Positions 10,801 to 22,604 of a stretch of 64,000 nt of DNA are shown here, in pieces. The DNA is taken from the NCBI RefSeq assembly GCF_000208865.1, contig NC_018397.1:3749748-3813747 (forward strand), read 5' to 3'. Below the pieces are notes generated by a model, which did not search any database, had not been told where the DNA came from, and saw only the letters and a list, made by a program, of their open reading frames with translations. Both the position numbers and the translations under genes were made by a program. Origin of the DNA: Neospora caninum Liverpool. Taxonomy: Eukaryota; Apicomplexa; Conoidasida; Eucoccidiorida; Sarcocystidae. The first letter of the stretch is position 1. Every line of letters starts with the position of its first letter.

Positions 10801-13800
10801 TGTCTCCGGCGGTGTGACCCCCCATCACTCTTTTCCCCTATATATATATATATATATACATATGTATGTATATATGTGTGTCTTTTCCTTTTTTCCTCGC
10901 TCTCCTCCTTCATTTCTCTGCTCTTTCCTTTCCTCATACGCCTTTCGCGCCCTTTCTTTTTTTGTGTGTCTCAGTCCTTCCCCTCGCCTTCCCACTTCTC
11001 TCCGTCGTTCTGTCTCGTTAACCGTCCTCCCGCGTGTGATCCACTTCTTCCTTCGGGATCTTTTGGCCTTCAGGCGCTCCGCGTCCCGCTGTCGCACCTT
11101 TCTCGACGTTGTCGTCTTTCTACTCGATGCTTCCGCCGCATGCACGGCGAACGAAGAAGTGGATTCGCGAGTTTTTGACTGAAACGCTGTGCCACCATTT
11201 GAAACGGCGAGCAGATCAGCTGGAGCAGCTCAATGCGCTTTCTCTGTACCCGTCTGAAGAGGAAATGTGGAACGAAGCAATTCTCCCCGCTGACCAGTAC
11301 ACCGGCGAGACAGCCTTGGCCTTGCCCAAATTAAATCTCCAGTTTCTAACGATTCACGACTACCTCCTCAGGAACTTCAATCTCTTCAGGTAACGCGAAG
11401 GAAACAAAACCCATCGTTATATCTATACTCCCTTGATTCTCCCCCTCTCTGTTAATCTCTCCCTCTCTTGCTCTTAAGCTCTCCGTCTTTTTCTCTCTCT
11501 TAATCTCTCTCTTTCTGTCTTAATTCCCCTTCTCTATCCCGTCCTCTTTGGGGTTTCTCGTGCGGACGTTTCGTCCTTCTCTCATTGGGCCGCTCCGCAG
11601 GTTTCCACTCTTTATCGGCCTAACACTCGCGCTGGCAAAGGAGAGTTGCGGTGAGAAACCTTCCTCTTCCCTTTGGAGTGGTTTCCTGTGAACGTTTTCC
11701 TCTCTGGTTATGTTTTCTCGCGCTGGTGGCCGTTTGGTCGCAGGTTAGAGTCCATCTACGAAGTTCGAGAGGACATCCAAGACGCGATTTTTCGCATGAA
11801 GCCGAGGCGAAGAGAAGCGCCGACTGCGGTCACTGGAGTGTACGCGGACCCAAATGCTCTCGACGCAGCCGGCGGCCGAACCGTGTTCGAAGGCAGCGCG
11901 CGCATGGCTCTGGAGCTCCAGCGCTTCTCGGTCGTCGCCGTCGAGAAGCCCAAGGTGAGCAGAGAGGACTCCCAGCAGGCCGGTGACGCGTGCGACAAGA
12001 CAGATCGGAAGAACCGAGAGCCAAAAGGCGCGGACAAAGGAACGGTAGCGAACAGAAAACGAAGAAAGAAGAGCGGCAACGCAGGAGAAGGGACAGAAGA
12101 CAGAGCAGACCCAGAAGAAGGAGCAGAACGCGCGATGTGAAAACGGAGAAGAGAGAGAAGAATAAGAGTCTGAAGAGGAAAAGAAAGCCTTTCTCTGTGT
12201 CCCGTCGGACCGTCGTGTGCTTTGCCTGGGCTGCCACACCGGGGGCGCCTTCTTTCTCTTTTCGTTTCCTTTGCCGTGTCGCGTTTTGTCTTACGTTTCG
12301 AGACGCATGCGCGACCTGTCGCTTCTCGTGCAGGTTGGCGAGACGGTCCCGTCCGAAGTTCGCGCCGAACTGAGCATCGACTTGGCCGGGCTGAAACCGC
12401 AAGTGGCTCGGGAGTGGGATTCCCTTCGCCAGTTTGACGTCCTCTTTCTCGTGGGCATCGTCGCTCCGAAAGAGCCGTACACAGGGCGGCTCCAAGACAT
12501 CGAGCAAGTGCACCAGTTCCCGGAAAAGTTCGGCGTTGTCGTCTTGCGAGGCTGCGAGATCATCGACGTGCTGGACGAAGACGGGAAGGTGATCAGCGAG
12601 TTCAATCCGCTTGAGCGTAAGTCTGAAGGTCGCGTGGTGTGTCTCCGTGGGGGCCAAGCGGCCGATGAGAACCGTGTCCACGCACGTGTGGAAAGGAAGG
12701 GGGACCGACGGGAAGCGAGAGAGCCGGGCGGCCTTTCTCAGGCTCTGCTCTTCACGACAAATGTGAGAAGAACCAGAGGGATGCGTGGAAGAAGAACAAG
12801 GCTGTTTCCTTTCGAACAGTCTTTGCATCACGCCGTTCTGACTCCCTAAATGGGTCGGTGTCTAGGCAGCAGCTGAACCTGTACCGAGAAGACTCTGGCT
12901 TTCCACCTCCATAAATAGACGGCCGAGGCAAGGCCACCCGCCCAGTCGGAGAGCCTCCTTTTAGAAACAACGCGTGTCTTTATGTGCGACTCACGGCTTG
13001 CCTGTCTCCCGCCTGGCGCGTCCAGCTTTGCTTTTCCTCCTGCAGCTGCTTGCCCAACGGTCTGATGCGCCCTCGACACGTGTCTCTCTTGCCTTTTTCT
13101 CAGTTGCGTAGCCTCTCGTGACGCTCGCCTCCCGAAGTCTGGGGAACCCCCCCGACCCAGAGATATGGCCGCGCAGTCCCCTCGAGAGACGAGCGTCTCG
13201 CCGGGCCCTCGCCCGCGTGCCTTGTTTCTTTGTGGGGTCTGACTTGGACGCGCCGGTGTTTCTTCTCAATCCCTGTCTCGTCTGTGTGTTCAGCGCGTCT
13301 GCCAATGGGGACTGCGCGTACGCTCCGGGTGTTGTTGGACCCGAATCAGTACAGCCAGGACGTGCTGCGGATGGAGGAGGAAGGCTTCGAAGACTTTTAC
13401 AGCTGCTTCAACTTGTTGATTCGTCGCCACCCGAAACACAACACCTTCAAGGCAGTCCTCTCCACGATTCGGTCGCTGATGAACCACCCTGAGGACGTGG
13501 TTATTCCCGCCTGGCTCCACGACCTCTTCCTCGGCTTTGGCGACCCAGGGAGCGCGCAGTTCTTCCGGCTGCCGTCGCGCCTCCGCCGCCTCGACTTCCG
13601 AGACACTTTCCTCGACGCCACCCACCTGCGCGAGGCGTTCGCGCATGCAGACCTCACAGCGGCGGAGAACCTCGCGGCGCCCTTCGTCTTGGAGGTCGAC
13701 GACGCCGATGGCGGAGGCCCGGACGGGACGGGATGGCCGCGTCTACGCATTCAGGCTAGCACGTACACGCTGCCGGCTGTCGGGCCGTATCCAGAGTGCG

Positions 13801-16800
13801 CCAGGAACACGAACAAAATTCGGTGAGCAGGAAAGAAAGCGGAAAGGAGAAGAGGCTGGGGCCGAGAGGTTGAAGGTTTTCTGACGACGCGCAAGACAGG
13901 CAGGGGAGGGGAGGCAGACCTCGAAAATAAATGGCATTTCAGCGGTGCGATGTGCCCCGTCGTCTCGGGTTGGAGACGCCGTCTGAAGAACTGAGATGTG
14001 CTTCTCGCTTTTCCTCTCGAACTCCGCCCCGAACCTGCCGTCTTTTCCAGCATCTCCGCACATCCCCCCCCTCGCACTTTTTTGGGCTGTCCTGTCCGTC
14101 TCCTTCTTCCGTTCTCTCCCCTTCGTCTCTCTGTGTCTCTGTCTCGTCTGCAGATCTCTTCTTCTGTTCCGCGCACCTCTCTCTTTTGCCCACGCGTCGT
14201 TGGCCTTCCCTCGGTCTTCTTCATCTCTTTGCTTGTGTGTTTTTGCGTCCGCTTCCTCGCGCGTCCAGATTCACGCCGCAGCAAGTGCGGTGTCTCCTCT
14301 CGGGTCTGCAGCCGGGGCTGACGATGGTTGTGGGCCCTCCCGGCAGTGGGAAGACCGACACGGCGGCGCATCTGGCTTATCTCCTCTACCACAACTTCCC
14401 GTCCGAGAAGGTGGTGCTCGTCTCGCACAGCAACGCGGCGTTGAACGATTTGTTCCGCAAAATCAAGAACCTGGACGTGGACGAGACGCACTTGCTGCGC
14501 TTGGGGCGCGGCGAACGCGACTTGTTCGCAGAGAGCAGAGAGAAGGCGGTGGGAAAGATCGGCGACTTGGAGGACGAGGAAGAAGACTTCTCCTTCTCGA
14601 AACAGGGTCGAGTGAACACCGTCCTGGAACGCCGCAAGCAGCTGCTGGAGAAAGTCGAGAAGCTCGGGCGCACGCTGGAAGAACAGGACGCGCCCGGTCT
14701 CGCCGTCGGCGACGTGGGCTTCTCCTGCGAGACCGCCCTGCAGTTCTACAGGTACCACATCCTCTTCAGGATGGAGCGGTTCAGGAAACTCGTCGACAGG
14801 ATCCAGCGCCTCGAGCGAGAGGCCGCGCATGCAGAAAAGGAGACGGACGAGTTCTGGAGCAAGGTCGGACAGGTGTTTGCAGACCTCGAGCAAGAGCGAG
14901 GCAAGGCGCTGGTCGTCAAAGTGAAGAAGGCCGCGCGAAAGGAGGCAGAACAGAGGCCAGGAGCGGAAGAGGCGCCGGCCGAGGACGACTCCGAGACGGC
15001 AGAGGCCGAGGACGTGGACGAGGACGGATGCATTAGCGTCGACGCAGTGGTAAGGCAGGAGAGAGACGGGGGCGTGGATCGGAGAAACTGTACGACGTGG
15101 GGGGAGCAGGCGGTTTGGAGGCGAGGCAGAAGCCTGGAGGGAAGGGAGAGACGAATGCAGGGAGGGAACGGGACCGCGGGGTCTCTGCAGGAAGTCTGTG
15201 GAAGAGCGAGTTTGGAAGGGCGGAGCCGTCTTTACTCTCGGATCGTCACACGCAAACGTCGCGCGACACGGCACGTGAAACATTTGGACTTCGCGGTAGA
15301 AACGTGCGTTTGACTGCTGTCGTGGGTTGGGAGCGGCGGAGGCGCCATGCGTTTTCGGGTCTCAGAGCGAAGAGCGCGGTTTCCTCCGTCACACGCCACG
15401 AAGAGTCGAGGAAGATGCGTTTTTGTGTGCCGTTTTCCTCTTTCGGCTTCATAAGCGCTCAGCGGAAGAACCTCCTGTTCAGCGTCTGTCTCTCCATCTG
15501 CTGCCTGTCCTCTCCTTGTTACTATCAGCGCGCCATGCGAGAGTTTGGGCACACGCCCTTCGAACTCCTCTTTCCGTTTCCGCTCTTTTTCGCCGACGCC
15601 CCGCAGCCGCTGTTTGTCAAGGACAAGGAGAAGGACGCGGAGATGGCAGCCTGTTGCTTCCGATACCTCGACAGGATCTTCCAGCGAATCGACGACTGCC
15701 GAGCCTTCGAGCTCCTCCGCACTTCCGGAGACCGCGCGAACTACCTGATAACGTACGGCCTTTCTGCATGCAGACGCGTTGATTGAACGCTCGACAGAGA
15801 GGGAAACGCGCAAAGGCTCTTGAAGCGCGCTTGAGGGCAGCGCGCAATTCGCCCCTTTCCGCAGAAAAAGAGACGCGAGACAGAAGGTGTAACTTGTTTC
15901 CGGCGATACACGGGGCGAGGATGGAGAGCAAAACCTGGTGTCTATTTCTGTTTTCTGGTTTTCAGGAAGCACGCGCGCATGATTGCCATGACGTGTACGC
16001 ACGCAGCGATGACTCGCGAGAACCTCGTCGGCCTGAAGTTCCAGTACGATACGCTAATCATTGAGGAAGCCGCCCAAATCCTCGAAGTCGAGACGTTCAT
16101 TCCTATGCTGTTGCAACAACTCGAGCGTGGCGTCAGCAGGCTGAAGCGCGTCGTCCTCATTGGCGATCACCACCAGTTGCCGCCTATTGTCAAGCATCGG
16201 GTGAGAAGAAAGTAAACGGAAGAGACCCAGATGCGGAGTGTTTTTCGTGCCATCCAAGACGCGCCTCTCTCTTCCTCTCGTCGATCCAGTGTGTGAAGCG
16301 TGGCGCAGCGCCGCGGCCGTGGACCCGTGTTGTGGTTGCCTCGCCCCCCTCCCTGCGCACATACATCTCTCAGTCTCCTGCTGGTGTCGCGGTTCCTGCC
16401 TTTCTCCTTCCTCTGCTTTTTTGCCTCCTGATGCGTTCCTTTCTTCTTTCTCTGCTGCCGCCTTTTGCCCCTGTTGTTTCTCTCTCTGCCCTGTGTTTTA
16501 TGTGTGTCTCCCCTTGGTCTGCCTTCGCGCTTCAGGCCTTTCAAAAGTACTCGCGCCTGGATCAGTCGCTGTATTCGCGCTTCATCCGCCTTCGCTCGCC
16601 GGCGCTCGAACTGGACATGCAGGGGCGTGCGCGACCGTCCCTGGCTACCCTTTACTCCTGGAACTACCGGCGCCTGGGCAACCTGCCGGAAGTTGTGGAG
16701 GACGAAAGGTACGTCTTGGCGAATCCGGGGCTCTCCTTCGACTTCCAGTTCATCAACGTCGAGGACCACAACGGGAAGGGCGAGACCAGCCCGCTGCCGT

Positions 16801-17081
16801 ACTTTTACCAGAACTTGGGCGAAGCCGAATCGGTAGTTGCGCTCTACATGTACATGCGGCTAACGGGCTACCCAGCCGAACGCATCAGCATCCTCACCAC
16901 GTACAACGGTCAGCTGGCTCTCATCTCCGACGTTCTCCATCAACGCTGCGCGTGGAACCCTGCGATCGGACTCCCCAAGGCTGTGGCAACCGTCGACAAA
17001 TACCAAGGCATGCAAAATGACTGTAAGTCCATCGATATATATATATATATATATAGGCACTGGATGTGCATATATGTATAT

Positions 17082-17119
<38 letters not shown>

Positions 17120-19255
17120 GTATTTATTTATTTTTGTATGTATTTGTATCTGTGGTTGAGTTTATGTTTCTTTGGAGCGCATTTTTTCCCGTTGGCTTGC
17201 TTTGCAGATATTCTCCTCTCTCTCGTTCGAACGGAGCGCGTCGGCCACATTCGAGATGTTCGCCGCCTGATTGTTGCAGTCTCGCGTGCTCGCCTCGGTG
17301 AGGAAATTGGCGAGCAAAGGGGAGAGGCGGAAGGAAAACTGGGCGCAACGAGGCCCAAACACAACACGAGGACACAAACGCACGAGCTCGAAGGGATTAA
17401 TACTGGAGAGAAAAACGTGTGTGTTTTCAATCGGGTGCCTGCTTTTAGGTCTGTACGTTTTCGGACGATGGTCTCTGTTCGGCAACTGCGCTGAGACGCG
17501 CCCGGTGATGCGTCACTTCGCGAAACGGCCGCTGCAGCTGGCTCTTCAACTTGACGAAGAAAACTTCTCGACAACTCGGACGGTAAGGAAGAGGGCTGAA
17601 CGCCACAGCCGCATGTGCTCCTGTCTCCAAGCGTTGCCCCTCCAGACCGGAAACGGGAAGAGTTACTCGCAGGTCAACAGTTTTTACGGGTCGGCGAGTC
17701 TCAGGCTCGTCAGTCGTGTTCGAGGCTCTGGAGGCTCGGCACAGTCACCGCGCACCCAAGAAGAGAAGGAACGTTTTCGAGGGAGATAGGTTTTCCTGCG
17801 CTTCGCATGCATGTGTTGACGACATCTGTGCCGGCGGTGGCAAGCTGGCTGCGGTTTGACGCGCGCGACTGCTTCTCACTTGGACGCGCTCTCCGTTCCA
17901 AATCTCCAACGGGCTACAGAGAGGAAGAAAGGGGTTCTTCCCAAGCGGCAGCGTGTGGAACGTGAGGAGCGTGCGTGATGTGTTCAACTCTGAGTTGCGT
18001 GGAGGCCTTTCCTTGGAACGCGAGTGGAAAACGAATCGCCTTCGTTTGCTTGCAGGTGCGCCGAGAGCCGTTCTCCGGTCGACAAGAACCTCTTCCCGCA
18101 GGAGCCACGCTGATCCCGGACGTGGCCCAACTCTTCACCGTCGTCCAAAACCGCGCAGTCGCTCGTGTCGAAGAACTCAAAAAACAACTCAACATCCCTT
18201 CTTCCTCGTCCTCGTCTTCCTCTTCTTCGTCGTCTTCCTCGTCCTCGTCTTCTTCCTCTGCTTCGTCTTCCTCTTCTTCTTTGTCCGCCGGTCTGTTGCC
18301 TCGGCCTCAGCAGCCTGGCAGCTTGCAGGGGCGGTTCGGCCTCGCCGCAGCGCCGCTGGTGATGCCTGCAGGCTTTGTGCTTTCCGACGACGCCTCTTCA
18401 GTTCCGCCTCCGCCGCCTCTCTCGCTGGGGTCTTCTGGGCGCGCGCCCGTTCCTCCGCCGCCCGTGTCCCCACCTGTCGTTCTTCGAGGCCCAGCGCATG
18501 TGTGTAGAGCGCCAAAGAGGAAAACGCGTGCTGTCGGAAAGACGCAGAAGCAAACAGGCGAGGAAGACAAAAAAGGCGAGGACAAGACAGCCGCGGGGGA
18601 GGATCAGGAAGATGTAGAAGAAGTCGAAGAAGGGGCGAAGGAAGCACGGGCAGACGAAAAAGCAGGAGGCGAGAAGGACGAAGAGAATGATGGGAAGAGA
18701 GAAGAAGGGGACACAGACGAAATGGAGGAGCAACGAGAAGAAGACAGCGGGGCTGGAGCTCCGGAAGAGGCTCCGGTGGAAGAGAAGGGAGACGAGAACG
18801 CGGGCGAGAATCCGAGCCGACAGCGACGGCGAAAGCGCGCAGACGAGGACGTGTCGGAATCTCGAAAGCAGTCCGGTGACAGAGGTGCTCGCCGCCAAGC
18901 AGAGGCGGAGAAAGAGGCGTCTGAAGAGGCGCAGGAAAATGCGGACGAAGAGGAACAAAGCAACGAGTCCGAGACGAAAGAGGCGGAATCGCATGCGGAC
19001 CAGTCAGAGACAAAAGGCAGAAAGAGAGGGAGACGCGCGAATGCGGCCGCTTCAGCCGCCTCTCCTGCCGGCGAGGCGCTTCCAGAGCGCGAATCAACTG
19101 GAGCCACCACGCGTGCACAGGCCAGGAAGGACGGAGGAAAGCAAGAAACGGGAGAAGATCAAGAACCGAAAGGAAGAGAAAAGAGAAAACGAGGAAAAGG
19201 GGGGGAGCCCGCGCCAAGTGCCTCCAAACGCAAAACACGAGAATCCAAAACGTAA
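7814..19255 (+). CDS. AQR: Intron-binding protein Aquarius, spliceosomal SF1 RNA helicase
   Basis: Fourteen exons: 7814-9641, 9800-10060, 10455-10691, 11074-11389, 11744-11954, 12334-12616, 13294-13822, 14269-15049, 15529-15752, 15966-16200, 16536-17022, 17208-17297, 17449-17582 and 18056-19255. All phases agree, giving 2271 aa (human AQR 1485). AQR is the SF1 helicase of the intron-binding complex, which contacts intron RNA near the branch site in nuclear spliceosomes. The Aquarius N-terminal repeat region starts near residue 245. The helicase core shows Walker [10 protein letters not shown] (~1244-1252), IIEEAAQ (~1588-1594), IGDHHQLPP (~1622-1630), [26 protein letters not shown] and AVSRARLG. 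The extra length is a proline-rich N-terminus with a charged coiled-coil stretch, an acidic insert in exon 8, and a ~400-residue tail with poly-Ser then Glu/Lys runs. Intron 2 is GC-AG. The start is uncertain: 7814 is the first ATG after an in-frame stop at 7658-7660. Confidence 0.93.
10061..10454 (+). other. GC-AG intron 2 of AQR
   Basis: Exon 2 ends in ...GACTCAG and the intron begins GCAAGA, the usual extended context of GC donors. It ends TTTCCAG. No GT donor is available in the right place. Joining at GC keeps the frame and reproduces the family alignment across the junction: DSG/LPLTP here against the TGNALT region of human AQR. The intron carries two (AT)n runs. Confidence 0.8.
10133..10205. 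repeat. (AT)n microsatellites in AQR intron 2
   Basis: Two AT dinucleotide runs, 10133-10150 and 10187-10205, lie inside the GC-AG intron. Confidence 0.9.
10839..10858. repeat. (AT)n microsatellite in AQR intron 3
   Basis: A pure TA run of about 20 bases, followed by CATATGTATG-type degenerate repeat, inside the intron 10692-11073. Confidence 0.9.
17035..17120. repeat. (AT)n microsatellites in AQR intron 11
   Basis: Two TA runs, 17035-17055 and 17084-17113, occupy about half of the short intron 17023-17207, between a canonical GTAAGT donor and a TTTGCAG acceptor. Confidence 0.9.
18195..18290 (+). repeat. Poly-serine codon repeat in AQR last exon
   Basis: A run of mixed TCC, TCG and TCT codons encodes over twenty consecutive serines, an alanine, and six more serines. 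The codons are mixed rather than one pure triplet, so selection on the serine tract or an old, diverged expansion is likelier than recent slippage. It separates the conserved helicase end from the acidic/basic tail. Confidence 0.85.
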
Positions 19256-19863
19256 ACAGTGCCTTGGAGGGCAACTGCAAATATATATATATATATATAT
19301 ACGTATATATATGTATATATACGTATATATGTGTATATGTATATATGCATATGTATATGTGGGAAGGTGTAGAGAAGTGGGTGTAGGTTTGTGTGTGTTT
19401 TTAGCTCAGTGTTTCTCCTGGTTCAAGAGAGCAGCTGTGCATGGATGCGCACACTCTCGTGGCTGCTGTCGGTTTTTTGTTTTTGAGGGATGGCCCGCAA
19501 ATCTGCGCGTATCTTCCCAACTCTAGCCGCAACGAGCGAGGCAATTGAGGCTTTCTCGGAAATCTCAGACTCCCGTCGTTTCAGAATTTTTGCCTGTCTC
19601 TCTGACGCTTTTGTTTTTGTCTCGAACGGCGCGGTGTGTGTCACTTTTAGGGCGGCAAACGGGCGAAGTCGTGGCGACTGTCCTCTGGCCTCAGCTTCCT
19701 CACTTTTGCTTCAAAAGAGCAGAAATATGTTTCCTCGAAAGCATCAAAGTGATCTGCCTCTCGCCCAAAAATACATACTGTAATACATACCTGAATACAC
19801 ACGTTGATATAGACATGTAGTGAAACGTATAGGTATCCATATGTAGATATAGGTATGTACATG

Positions 19864-19901
<38 letters not shown>

Positions 19902-20753
19902 ATGGTATGGACAGTCAGTGCATTTGTAGATAGAAATGTACGTATACTTATATAGAGATATCTATAAATATATATCTACACCTACGTTCCTCTATATGTG
20001 TAGAAATGTTTGAATGGTTGAGTATAGACTCGCGTGTCAATCTGCATATGAATTGGTATCTGTGCACTGAGGCAACAGTTGGGAAATCATGTGTTCTTCT
20101 CGATTTTGTGAATTTGGAAACGCGAAAATCCGTTTGGAAGGTCGACACGGTCGCCGATAGAGCAAAAAGAAATCCAAATAAGTCAACAAATCGCCGACCG
20201 CAAAACGGGACTCGGCGCTGAAATAGGTACGACCTGGCGAAAGGTGTCTTTGCACCCCTGGGCCACCGCGAAAACAAAACAGGGGCACACACTGAGAACC
20301 TACACCCATAAATACACATAAATGCATGCAGAAAAGTACAGGTATAGACAAGTATGTGCATATACATGCATATACACAGTGTAAGCGAGAGCATGTGTAC
20401 GAATGTATTTAAGTACTGTGCAAATATACGTATGCTGAGAGAAAAGATCTGAATCGAGGTGGAGAGCGCTTCCACAGATTCAGCCAAAGTTGTGCGCACC
20501 GATATACGTGTGCACAGACGGCTAGATACGTTTGCAGGCTGACGCTTGTGTAGACTGAGACCGCGAGATTGAAAGGAGGCGGGACCAGATACGGAGAGAT
20601 GTAGGTCGAAGCGATTGAGACTATCAGGGCGCAAGCTGGGCTATTCACGCATGATACACATAGAGAGGTATAGAAAGCTATAGATGGATATCGAGAGATA
20701 TAGATGTGTGTAGAGAGCCTTGGGACAGAGACTAACGAAGGCGCTTCTTTTGT
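19256..20753. other. Spacer with (AT)n repeats between AQR and the EGF-like gene
   Basis: The spacer lies between two convergent genes and should hold both 3' UTRs. It contains TA runs at 19280-19301 and 19868-19893 embedded in degenerate TATGTA/TACATA sequence. No coding exon could be supported on either strand. Confidence 0.55.
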
Positions 20754-22273
20754 TTAGATGCTAGAGCCATCCGGACTGGGACAAGGCAGCGTGTAGCAGA
20801 AGGAGGCGACTCGCGACGGCACATCTTTCCAGCTGTTCAGGCCCAGCAGATTCTCCAGCCAGCACGTGTTCCGCACACTCGTTCCGACTGCGCCAATCAC
20901 ACAGCAGAGAAACGCTTTGCGTGCACCCCACAAACCCACATTTCGATCGAGGATTGTGTGCACACACAAAACGTGTATGGAAAGAATCATACCAGGCAGA
21001 CGTACGCGTACGTGTAGGTCAGAAGATACATGAATAACCCCAACTGCAGAGAGGTACAGAAAGAGATTTCGACACGTGTAGACAAATAGAGACAACTACA
21101 GAGATGGTGGCATGTGCAGCCTATGCGTAGATGCAGATTTGGTGTGTGGCTGTGTGGCGGTTGGCGGTTTAGAAGCCTATCGCGTGAAATCGACATCTCT
21201 GCCTGCGCCTTGTAGTTGCAGAGCAGCTGTGTGAGAGAGCTGTACCTTGCCGTCGCTCCACAGAGACTCCGAAAACAGACGAAACAGAATATCGAGGAAA
21301 AAGCGAGGGAAGTTCACCATGCGCCCACAAATCTTGCGCCTCCTTTGGCGGGCCAGGAAGAACTTACAAGACCCAGCAACGAATGCGAGTTTTTGCTTGA
21401 TAGAGCAACTCGGGCCGGCATAGAGATACTCGGTCGTTTGCAGCTCTGCACAGTTGCAGATAATCTGCAGGAGTTTCCCTGCAAACCGGACAAAACATAC
21501 CGAGCGCGAGAGCGACAATCGTGGGCGAATTGCTGCCGGAGAGACAAGGAATCGACAGTCTCCGTCGGAGGCACTTGTTCGGCGAATCTGGACGGAATCA
21601 CGTGGGAGGCGCGCGCGCGTGTGGAGGCAACAAACGTCCGAGACAACGCCGGAGAACGCAATGTAGCGCGTAGGCACACGGACACACTTGTCTCTATTTT
21701 GTGAGAAGCCTCGGGCCGTGTTCCATCGAGGGCCTCGCGTGCGAGAAATGAGCAAAATCAGAGGAGAAACTCACCAGACGACAGCTGGACTGTACAGGTA
21801 GCTCCATTTTGGCAGTAATTCAGCACGACTGGGTCGTTAGGAAAATGGTCCCGGCAAAGGCCTCCCGTCGTAACCGCCGCCTCACCAGCCCCCGAGACAC
21901 CTGAAAAAAAGAAACAGCGAAGAGAGACGCTTGCGACTCGTTGCACATGCGCCGTGGGAAAACTGTGTTCTGCATATCGGGTGCGCGCTGCCTTTCCTCG
22001 GTTTTCGCGCTCTCAACAGAGACGGGAGCGAGAGACGAAGGCCACTGGGAGACACTGAGGGACAGCGAATAGAGAGACACAGAGATACAATCTAGGAATT
22101 CACAGAGAGCGGCAGTGTGAGGTGGTTGCTGATCGATCCAGAGTAGAGCGCTGCGACCGAACACGGATTCCTTCACAAGAACGCATGCATCCATATACCC
22201 GCCCCTACATCGATACAGAGATATTTATGTCTCGTGCGACCGCTTTCGCAGTTTGCGAGAGAGACAACTTACA
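20754..22273 (-). CDS. Probable secreted protein with one EGF-like module (5' end unresolved)
   Basis: Best-supported minus-strand exons are 21775-21900 and 21368-21478. Both have good splice sites (TTTCAG/GTGAGT and TTTGCAG/GTAAGT) and are phase 1 at both ends. Joined, they encode CRDHFPNDPV...NYCQNGATC, then IICNCAEL...AGPSC: six cysteines spaced as in an EGF domain, with the characteristic CNC. Upstream, a frame ending at a GTAAGT donor (exon end 22273) is also phase 1 and reads RRACLVSLVCLVHASL, a signal-peptide-like core. Its ATG is unclear; in-frame ATGs lie at about 22561 and 22603, far from the hydrophobic core. Downstream, 20993-21043 and 20887-20754 (TAA stop) fit the phases but show no domain. 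EGF modules with phase-1 introns are typical of apicomplexan micronemal and surface proteins, so that location is an inference. I do not recognise the gene. Confidence 0.5.
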
Positions 22274-22465
22274 GAGGGAAGCGTGAACGAGACAAACAAG
22301 AGAGACGAGACAGGCGCGGCGAATGCAGCTTCGTTGCTTTCCTCGAACAGATGGGTTGCTTGGTGTGGCGTTGTGTGGAGATAAATCTGATGCGTGCAGG
22401 CGGGAGACTTGGCGTGTCACCGAGCGCGGGAAACGAAGCTTCGGCGAGGAACAGTACAGAGAGGA

Positions 22466-22545
22466 AAGCGAGTCGGAAGAGAGAACAGAGGAAGGAGAGT
22501 CGGAAGAGAGAACAGAAGAAGACGAGCCGGAAGAGCGAAGGCAAA
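22466..22545. repeat. Short imperfect tandem repeat near the EGF-like gene start
   Basis: On the plus strand, units built on AGAGTCGGAAGAGAGAACAG recur two to three times with drift. Read on the minus strand in the putative first-exon frame they give repeated SSVLSSDS. The repeat may be coding or 5' UTR. Confidence 0.6.
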
Positions 22546-22604
22546 GAGAGGAGGCCGTCATCGTGAGAGAGGAGGGAGATGGCGCCAAGGTCGAGGAGGT
22601 CATG

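Noticed and set aside
13996..15036. 346-codon plus-strand frame overlapping AQR exon 8
   Set aside because: It is out of frame with the Walker A motif and is Arg/Gly-rich, a typical GC-skew shadow.
13751..15283. 510-codon minus-strand open frame
   Set aside because: It overlaps AQR exons 7-8 and their intron, which carry conserved helicase motifs on the plus strand.
17066..17240. Frames encoding YIYIYI or IYIYMY repeats here and at many other sites
   Set aside because: They are translations of TA microsatellites in introns or spacers.
18189..19280. 363-codon minus-strand open frame
   Set aside because: It is antisense to the AQR last exon. The Leu/Arg/Pro-rich product mirrors Glu/Lys-rich sense codons.
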